Program-made: the position numbers and the translations under genes
Assembly: GCF_004342005.1 (NCBI RefSeq)
Contig: NZ_SMBX01000003.1
Span: 248,001-312,000, forward strand
DNA from: Paracandidimonas soli
GTDB lineage: Bacteria; Pseudomonadota; Gammaproteobacteria; Burkholderiales; Burkholderiaceae_B
Direction of reading: 5' to 3'
DNA length: 64,000 bases
Part shown: piece by piece, positions 1-6,668 of the stretch
How positions within the stretch are numbered: position 1 is the stretch's first letter
Layout: the number at the start of each line of letters is the position of its first letter
Notes under the pieces: generated by a model
What the model was told of the DNA's origin: nothing
Database searches by the model: none
The model's input: the letters and a program-made list of their open reading frames with translations, nothing else

Positions 1-102
1 CGCCGCGTAACGCGGGAGCCGGGTGCAGACATTCCCGAGGGGAGACAGGGCGCAAGCCCTGCGTCACCAGGCCCGTAAGGGCAGATAATTAAGGAGGATC
101 GC
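1..102 (+). ncRNA. Putative omega RNA (OMEGA/HEARO-type) 3' portion, 5' end outside window
   Basis: The bases directly upstream of iscB form a run of compact hairpins: CCGCG(3-7)/CGCGG(11-15); TCCC(33-36)/GGGA(40-43); CAGGGC(46-51)/GCCCTG(56-61) with a GCAA tetraloop; and GCCC(71-74)/GGGC(79-82) with a GTAA loop. Two stems are closed by GNRA-type tetraloops, so this looks like structured RNA rather than a simple leader. In known IscB loci the guide-carrying omega RNA lies immediately 5' of iscB, with its scaffold running up to the start codon. The guide end and element left end would then lie beyond base 1. The last bases (AAGGAGG, 91-97) also serve as the iscB ribosome binding site. The structure is seen; the RNA identity is inferred from position. 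Confidence 0.72.
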
Positions 103-1443
103 ATGGCGGTCTACGTGCTGGACAAACAAGGCAGGGCGCTGATGCCGTGCAGCGAGAAACGAGCCAGGCTACTGCTGGCTCGTGGTCGTGCGCGAGTGCA
201 TCGCCTGACTCCGTTTGTCATCCGGCTGGTGGATCGTTTGCGAATTGACAGCGACGTGCAGCCGTTGACCCTCAAGCTCGATCCGGGTAGCCGCTTTACC
301 GGCATGGCCCTGGTGCGGCAGCAGGCGCAGCGGCTCAGCGTGTTGTCGCTGTTCGAGCTGCTTCACCGGGGCGCAGCGATCAGCAAGGCGCTGGGCCAGC
401 GGGCTGGCTTTCGGCGTCGCCGCCGCAGCGCCAACCTGCGTCATCGTGCGCCCCGTTTCGACAACAGAACCAAACCGAGTGGCTGGCTACCGCCGTCCTT
501 GCGTCACCGGCTGGATACCACGCTGGGCTGGGTTACTCGCCTGCGCCGCTGGGCGCCAATCACCGATCTGGCCGTCGAGCGGGTCAAGTTCGATATGCAG
601 GTGATGCAAAATCCCGAAATCAGTGGCGTCGAATACCAGCAAGGTGAGCTGGCAGGCTACGAAGTCCGCGAATATCTATTGGAAAAATGGGGCCGTTGCT
701 GCGCCTACTGCGGGACGGAAAACACCCCACTGGAAATCGAGCACATCATTGCCAGGGGCAATGGCGGGAGCAACCGCGTCTCGAACCTGACCCTGGCCTG
801 CCGCTCTTGCAACCAACGCAAGGGCAGTCAGCCGGTCGAGCGGTTCCTGAAGAACAAACCGCAGGTGCTGGCCCGGATCAAGGTCAGGGCCAAAGCCCCT
901 CTGCGTGATGCTGCCGCCGTCAACGCAACGCGCAACGCTTTACTCGGCGCCCTGCTGCACACCGGCCTGGCGCTGGCTACCGGCACCGGGGCACAGACCA
1001 AGTACAACCGCCGCCGTCTCGGCATCCCGAAAGCTCATACGCTCGATGCCGTCTGCGTTGGTGATGTGCAAGCCGTAAAGGGCTGGCAGCGGCCCACGCT
1101 CACCATCAAAGCCACTGGGCGCGGCGACTACCAACGCACTCGGCTGACGGCGAGCGGCTTCCCGCGCGGCTATCTGACCCGGCAGAAACAGCATTTCGGT
1201 TTCCAGACTGGCGACCAGGTACTGGCCAACGTGCCCGCGGGCAAAAAAGCGGGGATGCATCGCGGGCGTGTAGCCGTGCGTAAAACCGGCAGTTTCAACA
1301 TTCGGACGCCAGACGGCGTGATTCAGGGCATCAGCCATCGGCATTGCCGAATTATTCAGCGAGCGGATGGCTACGCCTATACCCAATCTCGATTCGATAG
1401 CGCCCAACTTGAGCAGGAGGCAGCGAGAACAGGGGCGCATTGA
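103..1443 (+). CDS. iscB: IscB RNA-guided DNA endonuclease (RuvC + HNH)
   Basis: This 446-residue protein has the full IscB layout. The N-terminal PLMP domain (about 1-50) contains the ALMP motif. RuvC-I follows with Asp60 in KLDPGSRFTG, then an arginine-rich bridge helix (about 100-122). RuvC-II has Glu159 in LAVERVKFD. The HNH domain (about 195-245) has zinc-type pairs Cys200/Cys203 and Cys233/Cys236 and a catalytic His214 in EIEH, with Asn228 and Asn237. RuvC-III has His312 and Asp315 in AHTLDAV. The C-terminal part (about 330-446) would contact RNA and target DNA. IscB proteins, the family ancestral to Cas9, use omega RNA to cut double-stranded DNA. All catalytic positions are intact, so the enzyme is probably active. 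The ATG at 103 follows AAGGAGG at ideal spacing. No tnpA is adjacent. Confidence 0.95.
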   Translation: MAVYVLDKQGRALMPCSEKRARLLLARGRARVHRLTPFVIRLVDRLRIDSDVQPLTLKLDPGSRFTGMALVRQQAQRLSVLSLFELLHRGAAISKALGQRAGFRRRRRSANLRHRAPRFDNRTKPSGWLPPSLRHRLDTTLGWVTRLRRWAPITDLAVERVKFDMQVMQNPEISGVEYQQGELAGYEVREYLLEKWGRCCAYCGTENTPLEIEHIIARGNGGSNRVSNLTLACRSCNQRKGSQPVERFLKNKPQVLARIKVRAKAPLRDAAAVNATRNALLGALLHTGLALATGTGAQTKYNRRRLGIPKAHTLDAVCVGDVQAVKGWQRPTLTIKATGRGDYQRTRLTASGFPRGYLTRQKQHFGFQTGDQVLANVPAGKKAGMHRGRVAVRKTGSFNIRTPDGVIQGISHRHCRIIQRADGYAYTQSRFDSAQLEQEAARTGAH

Positions 1444-1461
1444 ACGCGCCGCGCTAGCCCT

Positions 1462-1481
1462 CCCCGGCCTGAACGCCGAGG
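1462..1481 (+). repeat. Candidate right-end hairpin of the iscB element
   Basis: CCCCGGC (1462-1468) and GCCGAGG (1475-1481) can pair with one mismatch around a six-base loop, 19 bp after the iscB stop and 18 bp before the next start codon. IS200/IS605-type elements end in short imperfect hairpins recognised by TnpA, and this is the only such structure in the 55-bp gap. It could also be a weak terminator. Confidence 0.4.
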
Positions 1482-1498
1482 TTTCTCGCGCAAAACTG

Positions 1499-2314
1499 AT
1501 GAACGATTACCCAGTTGCCGTTCCCGCCTCGGCCCCGTCCGGGATTTCCGCAGTTGCTACGGCGTTCCGGCGCGCGCTGGCCTCGCAATTGCAGCCCAGA
1601 ATGCTGCTGGCCATGTTTCTGCCGTTCCTGATCGCGTTCGTCGGCGCCATCGTCCTGATATGGATGTTCTGGACGCCGCTGACCGACTGGCTGGAAACCC
1701 AGGCGCTGGACTTCGGCCTGATCAATACCATGGAGCAATGGATGGTGGCGGTCGGCCTGTTTTCGCTCAAGCTGTATCTGGCGCCGCTGCTGGCGGCGTT
1801 CATCCTGCTGCCTTTGTCCGGCATCCTGGGCCTGATCGTGGCGGCGGTATTCGTCATGCCCATCGTCCTGAATCATGTCGGACGCAGGGACTATGCCGAT
1901 GTCGAGCGCCAGGGCAAGTTCCTGAGCGCCGTCGGCGTGTGGAACGCCATCTGGGTGGGCACTGTGTTCTGCATCGGCTGGGTCCTGACCCTGCCGCTCT
2001 GGCTGATTCCTCCGCTGCCTATCGTGCTTTCGGTGTGGTGGTGGACTTACGCCTTCACGCGCATCATGCGTTTCGATGCCGTGGTGGAACATGCCAGCGC
2101 GCACGAGCGCAGAATATTGTGGAAGCGCCACAACCGGCAGCTGTGGCTGATCGGCCTGTGCCTGGCGCTGATGAACCTGTTTCCCCCGGCATGGCTGGTG
2201 CTGCCGGTTTATTCTGCCCTGGTGTTCGTGCACTTCAGCCTGGAGGCGCTGCGGCAGTTGCGGCGCCATGCGGCGGCAGGCGTGGATACCCTCATTTTGG
2301 AACACAAGACATGA
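1499..2314 (+). CDS. EI24 domain-containing integral membrane protein
   Basis: This 271-residue protein has several long hydrophobic stretches (around residues 35-60, 90-125, 150-185 and 225-255) with charged loops between them, including a basic region near HERRILWKRHNR. The pattern fits the EI24 (CysZ-like) inner-membrane family, whose members include a sulfate permease; in Burkholderiales this paralogue has no firmly assigned substrate. The frame stays open upstream into iscB, but the first ATG after the iscB stop (1499) is the sensible start. The stop codon overlaps the next gene's start in ATGA (2311-2314), so the two are translationally coupled. The iscB element lies directly upstream, so the native promoter may have been displaced or replaced. 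Confidence 0.8.
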   Translation: MNDYPVAVPASAPSGISAVATAFRRALASQLQPRMLLAMFLPFLIAFVGAIVLIWMFWTPLTDWLETQALDFGLINTMEQWMVAVGLFSLKLYLAPLLAAFILLPLSGILGLIVAAVFVMPIVLNHVGRRDYADVERQGKFLSAVGVWNAIWVGTVFCIGWVLTLPLWLIPPLPIVLSVWWWTYAFTRIMRFDAVVEHASAHERRILWKRHNRQLWLIGLCLALMNLFPPAWLVLPVYSALVFVHFSLEALRQLRRHAAAGVDTLILEHKT

Positions 2315-3123
2315 CGCAACAGCTTCACGCCCCGACAAAGGTTCGCCTGATCGCCATCGGCGACGAGATCCTTTCCGGGCGGCGGCAGGACAAGCATTTT
2401 TCCAAGCTGATCGAGCTGCTGGGCCAGCGGGGCATGCAGTTGTCCGGGGCCGAATTCGTGTCTGACGCGCGCGAAGACATCGTTGCCGTCCTGCGGCGCA
2501 GTTTTGCCACGGACGATGCCGTTTTCTGTTGCGGAGGCATTGGCGCCACGCCCGACGACCAGACGCGGCAGGCGGCGGCCGAGGCGTTGGGCGTCGAGCT
2601 GGAGCTGCACCCGGAAGCTGCCAGGTTGATTGCCGAGCGCTGCGCCGACAATGCCCGCAAGGGGCAGGGCAGTGCCGACATGTCCCTACCGGAAAACAAG
2701 CAGCGCTTGCAGATGGGGGTCTTCCCCAAAGGGGCGGAGATCGTGCCCAACCCTTACAACAAGATTCCGGGCTTCTTTATCCGCAATCACACGTTCATGC
2801 CGGGATTCCCGGTGATGGCATGGCCCATGATGGAGTGGACGCTGGATGCGCGTTATCGCCATCTGCATCACGAGGTGGTGCGGGTCGAGCATTCCTTCCT
2901 GGTGTTCAATATGCCTGAGTCGCGCATTACACCCGCACTGGAGTCGCTCGAGCAGCGCTGGCCGGGGGTGAAGGCCTTCAGTCTGCCCAGCATGGGGGAC
3001 GGCGGCGTTCCGCATATCGACCTGGGCGTCAAGGGCGAGCCGGATGCCGCCATGCAGGCATTGACCTATCTGCGCGAGGAGGTCGTGCGCCTGGGCGGAC
3101 AACTGACGCCGCCGGCGCAGTAA
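2311..3123 (+). CDS. Competence/damage-inducible-type protein with MoaB/Mog molybdopterin-binding domain
   Basis: The 270-residue product begins with the MoaB/Mog fold signature: GDEILSG near residues 17-23 and GGIGATPDDQT near residues 74-84. These match the N-terminal domain of CinA-type proteins. Full CinA also carries a C-terminal nicotinamide-nucleotide amidase domain and is over 400 residues long. That domain is absent here, so this is the short single-domain form common in Betaproteobacteria. The cellular role of the short form is not established; molybdopterin or nucleotide binding is inferred from the fold. It overlaps the EI24 gene by 4 bp and is probably co-transcribed with it. Confidence 0.85.
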   Translation: MTQQLHAPTKVRLIAIGDEILSGRRQDKHFSKLIELLGQRGMQLSGAEFVSDAREDIVAVLRRSFATDDAVFCCGGIGATPDDQTRQAAAEALGVELELHPEAARLIAERCADNARKGQGSADMSLPENKQRLQMGVFPKGAEIVPNPYNKIPGFFIRNHTFMPGFPVMAWPMMEWTLDARYRHLHHEVVRVEHSFLVFNMPESRITPALESLEQRWPGVKAFSLPSMGDGGVPHIDLGVKGEPDAAMQALTYLREEVVRLGGQLTPPAQ

Positions 3124-3252
3124 ACGGGACGGACGGAAGCGCCGGGGCATCCGGCGGCATGCGGTGCGCGTATACAAACCATGCGGGCGATACTTGTCAG
3201 TCCGCATGTTTTTTCATATCATGGAATTGACGCAACGCACAATAATAATGCC

Positions 3253-4068
3253 ATGAACAATACAGCAGGTATGCCGCGTTCCGGCGATACGCAGAAAAGC
3301 ATGTCGCCGCCCATCACGATCCAGGTCCTGGAGCGGGCCATGCTGTTGCTGGATATCCTGGCCAAGCACTCCGAGCCCGTCGCACTCAAGGATCTGGCGG
3401 CCGCCACCGGGCTGCATGCCTCCACCACTCACCGCATCCTGAACGATCTCGTGGTCGGGCGTTATGTCGAACGCGTCGACAGCGGCATGTACCAGCTCGG
3501 CATGCGGCTGCTGGAGCTTGGTTCGCTGGTCAAGGGCAGGCTGAACGTGCGGGACGTGGCGCTCGATTTCATACGCGAGCTGCACAGGAAAACGGGGCAG
3601 ACCGTCAATCTGGCCATCCAGCAGGGCGACGAGATCGTCTATATCGAGCGCGCCTGGAATGAGCGCTCGGGCATGCAGGTGGTGCGTGCGGTGGGCGGCC
3701 GGGCGCCTCTGCATCTGACCTCGTCGGGCAAGCTTTTCCTGTCGGTTTCCGATCCCAGGCAGGTGCGGGCCTATGCCGTGCGCACCGGCCTGCCTGGCAC
3801 CACGCGCAACAGCATTACCCAGGTCGATCAGCTGGAGCGCGACCTGGCCCAGGTCAGGCGCCTGGGCTATTCGCGCGACAACGAAGAGCTGGAACTGGGT
3901 GTGCGCTGCATTGCCGCCGGGCTGTTCGACGATACCGGCAAGCTGCAGGCGGGGCTGTCCATTTCCGCGCCGGCGGAACGCATGCGCGACGAATGGATCC
4001 CTTTGCTGATATCCACGGCGCACGAGATTTCCGCTGCGCTTGGCCATGAGTCCGGCGTGACGGCCTAG
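3253..4068 (+). CDS. IclR family transcriptional regulator
   Basis: This 271-residue protein has an N-terminal winged helix-turn-helix (about 20-80), with AAATGLHASTTHRILNDL as the recognition segment, followed by the IclR effector-binding domain. Typical features of the latter are GQTVNLAIQQGDEIVYIER, LHLTSSGKLFL, and the conserved C-terminal block ELELGVRCIAAGLFD. IclR regulators sense small carboxylates or aromatics and control catabolic genes. The start is uncertain: ATG 3253 is chosen, but ATGs at 3271 or 3301 would keep the whole HTH, and none has a strong Shine-Dalgarno. It is convergent with the following Bug receptor gene, so that gene is not an obvious operon partner. Confidence 0.9.
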   Translation: MNNTAGMPRSGDTQKSMSPPITIQVLERAMLLLDILAKHSEPVALKDLAAATGLHASTTHRILNDLVVGRYVERVDSGMYQLGMRLLELGSLVKGRLNVRDVALDFIRELHRKTGQTVNLAIQQGDEIVYIERAWNERSGMQVVRAVGGRAPLHLTSSGKLFLSVSDPRQVRAYAVRTGLPGTTRNSITQVDQLERDLAQVRRLGYSRDNEELELGVRCIAAGLFDDTGKLQAGLSISAPAERMRDEWIPLLISTAHEISAALGHESGVTA

Positions 4069-4153
4069 AGCTCCGTATCGAGCCTGGATTTTCCCGCGCC
4101 AGCCGTCTCTCCCGGCTTGCTGGAATCATATCGCCCATCTTCTTCATTGAATT

Positions 4154-4195
4154 CGCCCCCTGCGATCCGGATGCTGTTCCGGATTTCAGGGGGCG
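4154..4195. terminator. Long hairpin, likely bidirectional terminator between convergent genes
   Basis: CGCCCCCTG (4154-4162) pairs with CAGGGGGCG (4187-4195), and an inner ATCCGGA (4165-4171) pairs with TCCGGAT (4178-4184) around a six-base loop. It lies between the convergent iclR-family and Bug receptor genes. There is no long T-run on either side. Confidence 0.6.
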
Positions 4196-4271
4196 GTACG
4201 TGCGGCAGCGAAAGGCTGCCTTGCATGAAGGGAAGGACGTCAGGCGTATCGCATGGCGCCTTGTGCCGGGC

Positions 4272-5252
4272 TTATTGCGGTTCCACGCCTGCCTTGCGGA
4301 AGACTTCCTTCCACAGCGGCAATTGCTGGTCAACATGTTTTGCCAGCGCTTCCGGGTTGGCCTGGTCGTTCAGTACGTTGGCTCCCAGGCCCGCCATGCG
4401 CTCCTTGAATGCTTCATTGGCCATGCCGTCCTGCAGCGCCTTCACGAGCTTGTCGGTGACGGGCTTGGGCGTGCCGGCGGGAGCCCAGAGGCCGTGCCAG
4501 ATGCCGACCTGGAAGTCCTTGAAGCCGGACTCCTGCAACGTGGGCAGGTCAGGCAGGGTCGGGACGCGCTCGTTGCTGGTGACAGCATAGGCCTTCACAG
4601 TGCCGGCCTTGATGTGCTGGGTGGTGTTGGTCGTCTGGTCGCACATGAAATCGACTTGCTTGCCGAGCAGGTCGTTCATGGCGGGACCGGTGCCCTTGTA
4701 GGGGATGGTCAGCAGATCGACGCCGAGCGCCTGCATGAACATGGTGCCGCACAGGTGGCTGGCGGCGCCAATGCCGGCGTTGGCCAGGGACACCTTGTCG
4801 GCGTTGGCCTTGACGTACTCGACCAGTTCCTGGATGTTGTTGGCCGGGAAGTCGCTGCGGGCGATGATGGTCATGGGAACATCGACCACCAGGCCCAGAG
4901 GCTGGAAGCTCTTCTGAGGATCAAAGCCGGGAGACTTGTACAGCGACGGCGATGTCGTGAAGCCAATGTGCATCAACAGGACGTTGTAGCCGTCCGGCTT
5001 GGCGCGCGCCACTTGGCTGATACCGATGGTACCGCCGGCTCCGCCCTTGTTCTCGACGACGACGGTTTCCCCGAGTGACTGGCGCATGGCTTCGGCCAGC
5101 GAACGGGCCACGTTGTCGGTAGGACCGCCCGCGGAAAACGGAACCACCATATTGATGGGGTGGTCGGGGTATTTGTCGTCTGCATGCGCAGGCGCGGCGA
5201 GCAGAGTGCCTGCGGCAATCAGAGGGGCAAAGGATTTGAGGTAGCGTTTCAT
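4272..5252 (-). CDS. Bug-family (tripartite tricarboxylate transporter) substrate-binding protein
   Basis: This 326-residue protein starts with a classical Sec signal peptide cleaved after APAHA. It then shows Bug/TctC hallmarks: YPDHPINMVVPFSAGGPTDNVAR, a VVVENKGGAGGTIG loop, and late VGIWHGLWAPAGTPKPV. Bug proteins are periplasmic receptors that bind carboxylates or other small anions. They normally deliver them to a TctAB permease, or act in signalling when orphaned. No tctA or tctB gene is present nearby, so this is an orphan receptor, as is very common in Alcaligenaceae. Ligand unknown. It is convergent with the IclR gene and shares a long upstream region with the divergent phasin gene. 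Confidence 0.93.
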   Translation of the reverse strand: MKRYLKSFAPLIAAGTLLAAPAHADDKYPDHPINMVVPFSAGGPTDNVARSLAEAMRQSLGETVVVENKGGAGGTIGISQVARAKPDGYNVLLMHIGFTTSPSLYKSPGFDPQKSFQPLGLVVDVPMTIIARSDFPANNIQELVEYVKANADKVSLANAGIGAASHLCGTMFMQALGVDLLTIPYKGTGPAMNDLLGKQVDFMCDQTTNTTQHIKAGTVKAYAVTSNERVPTLPDLPTLQESGFKDFQVGIWHGLWAPAGTPKPVTDKLVKALQDGMANEAFKERMAGLGANVLNDQANPEALAKHVDQQLPLWKEVFRKAGVEPQ

Positions 5253-5478
5253 TGGGTCTCCGAGAAATCGAGTTCTTTGTAAGAGCTTTATTGTTGGCGG
5301 GGCGCATTGGAACCGCAGCGCCGCCGGACTGCATCGGCCGTATGGGCCGATCTGGTGCTATCGATCATCTGGCGGTGCAACAGGGTATTGATGTCCCGCC
5401 ATATGAAAAGTCTACGGGAAAAGCGCGGCATATGCCTTTCAGGTTTACCCGGATTCGGCCCTGTGGCAAATATGGTTT

Positions 5479-5492
5479 TTGATGTATATCAA
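5479..5492. promoter_or_regulatory. FNR/ANR-type box upstream of the phasin gene
   Basis: TTGAT-GTAT-ATCAA is a perfect match to the FNR/ANR consensus TTGAT-N4-ATCAA. Its centre (5485.5) lies about 93 bp upstream of the start point expected from the promoter at 5544-5572, a distance compatible with class I activation. The rest of the 498-bp gap between the Bug receptor and phasin genes (5253-5478) shows no gene or clear motif. Confidence 0.6.
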
Positions 5493-5523
5493 GCCTTTGG
5501 TTTCCAGCATTCCGCCAATTTTG

Positions 5524-5595
5524 TTGCATTGCAGCAAAATTGCTTGACATACGCTTTGTCGGCGGTTAAATTTGTTTTTGTGCAATGCAGCAAAA
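5524..5595 (+). promoter_or_regulatory. Phasin promoter flanked by duplicated operator-like repeats
   Basis: A sigma70-like promoter, TTGACA (5544-5549) and TAAATT (5567-5572) with 17-bp spacing, is bracketed by two copies of TGCAWTGCAGCAAAA (5525-5539 and 5581-5595), exactly 56 bp apart. One copy abuts the -35 and the other covers the expected start point, as expected for a repressor that closes the promoter. PhaR, the polyhydroxybutyrate-responsive repressor of phasin genes, binds TGC-rich sites in other proteobacteria and is the obvious candidate. That assignment is inference. Confidence 0.55.
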
Positions 5596-5750
5596 CGAAG
5601 GCTGTGCCGTTGCATGGCAGTTGTACCAGGCAGTCTTGCCGGCGCGTCGATAAGCGCCGCAAGGCGGATGATTCACCAGGCCTTCGCCCATTCCACCTCT
5701 CTGTTCAATCAAGCGCCGGTCTGTGTCCGGCCTGTAAAAAAGGAATCATC

Positions 5751-6335
5751 ATGAGCGCAATTCCCCAAATCCTGGCCAGCCAGAAAGCTTCGCTGGACCA
5801 ATTCCTGGCAGTGCAAACCTCGTTCTTCAACGGCTTCGAAAAGCTGGTCGACCTGAACCTGAAGGTCGTCCGCGCTTCGCTGGAAGAAATGTCCCAGAAG
5901 TCCCTGGAAGCCTCCGAGCTGAAGGATGCCCAGGAAACCCTGGCATTCACGTCCGGCCTGGTGCAGCCCGGCACGGAAAAGGCCCTGGCCTACGGCAAGC
6001 ATGTCTACGACATCCTGTCGGGTCTGCAGGCCGATCTTTCCAAGCTCAACGAAACCCAGGCTGCGCAAGTGCAGAAGCAGCTGTCCGACGCCATCGAGCA
6101 GTTCGCCCGCACGGCTCCTGCCGGCTCCGAAGGCGCGGTTTCCCTGCTGAAGTCGTCGCTGGCAACCGCTACCAACGCCTACGAGTCCGTCTCCAAGGCC
6201 GCCAAGCAGGCAACGGATGCCGCCGAGTCGAACCTGACCGCCGCCGCCAACGCCACGATCAAGGCTGCGACCGACGCCGCCGAAGCCGTGGCCGTCAAGC
6301 CCACGACGCGTACCCGCCGCGGCAGCGCCGCCTGA
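5751..6335 (+). CDS. phaP: Phasin family protein (PHB granule-associated)
   Basis: This 194-residue, alanine-rich, mostly helical protein has the Phasin_2 pattern: an amphipathic N-terminal helix pair (SLDQFLAVQTSFFNGFEKLVDLNLKVVRASLEE) and a repetitive Ala/Lys/Thr tail ending in TRTRRGSAA. Phasins coat polyhydroxyalkanoate granules in the cytoplasm and control their size and number. The ATG at 5751 follows AAAAAGGAA; longer upstream reading frames lack any ribosome binding site. The promoter carries a perfect FNR box and paired repeats, which suggests induction under low oxygen and repression by a PhaR-like protein. A strong intrinsic terminator follows. No phaCAB genes are in the window. 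Confidence 0.93.
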   Translation: MSAIPQILASQKASLDQFLAVQTSFFNGFEKLVDLNLKVVRASLEEMSQKSLEASELKDAQETLAFTSGLVQPGTEKALAYGKHVYDILSGLQADLSKLNETQAAQVQKQLSDAIEQFARTAPAGSEGAVSLLKSSLATATNAYESVSKAAKQATDAAESNLTAAANATIKAATDAAEAVAVKPTTRTRRGSAA

Positions 6336-6415
6336 TATCCGTCCGGCGCGGCGCCAGCCGCCGCATCTGCCCGACGGCAGGCGAAGGATCCCGCGACAGC
6401 GGGCTCCGAATCCGC

Positions 6416-6458
6416 AAAACCCCGTGCTCACCACAAGAGTCCGGGGTTTTTCTCTTTT
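6416..6458 (+). terminator. Intrinsic terminator of the phasin gene
   Basis: AAAACCCCG (6416-6424) pairs with CGGGGTTTT (6442-6450), followed by TCTCTTTT. It lies 80 bp after the phasin stop codon. Confidence 0.85.
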
Positions 6459-6466
6459 ACCGCTGG

Positions 6467-6630
6467 GCCGCCCCTAGGTATAAAGGCGCCCCCTTGGGGA
6501 TGAGCCCGGACCCAGGACAGTCCACTGCGGACTGTCCTGTGCCTGGCGAATCCAAGCGGCTTGCAAGCCGCGCGGTGGGGCGCAAGCCGGAGGCGCAGCG
6601 TGGGGGTTGTCTCTTTTATCTAGGGGCGGC
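6467..6630. repeat. MITE-like element with 11-bp terminal inverted repeats
   Basis: GCCGCCCCTAG (6467-6477) is perfectly inverted as CTAGGGGCGGC (6620-6630). The symmetry extends imperfectly inward: TATAAAG and CCCCC on the left face CTTTTAT and GGGGG on the right. The interior holds a perfect hairpin (CAGGACAGTCC at 6513-6523, loop, GGACTGTCCTG) and a CGGCTTGCAAGCCG palindrome. At 164 bp with no coding capacity it resembles a miniature inverted-repeat element or a genus-specific intergenic repeat. It fills most of the 333-bp gap between the phasin and LysR genes; its right end abuts the LysR promoter region. Confidence 0.55.
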
Positions 6631-6668
6631 ATACAATGTCGTAGTCATGCACCGAACCGGTCCTATCC

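Larger units (their letters stand above)
1..1490 (+). mobile_element. IscB-encoding IS200/IS605-like element (partial; no transposase gene)
   Basis: The putative omega RNA, iscB and a short hairpin after its stop codon together have the layout of a non-autonomous IS200/IS605-superfamily element carrying only the accessory nuclease. No TnpA (Y1 transposase) is present in the visible part. The right boundary is placed just after the hairpin at 1462-1481 and before the next gene at 1499; it is approximate. The left boundary is outside the window. The element sits directly in front of an EI24/MoaB-domain gene pair and does not disrupt it. Confidence 0.5.
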
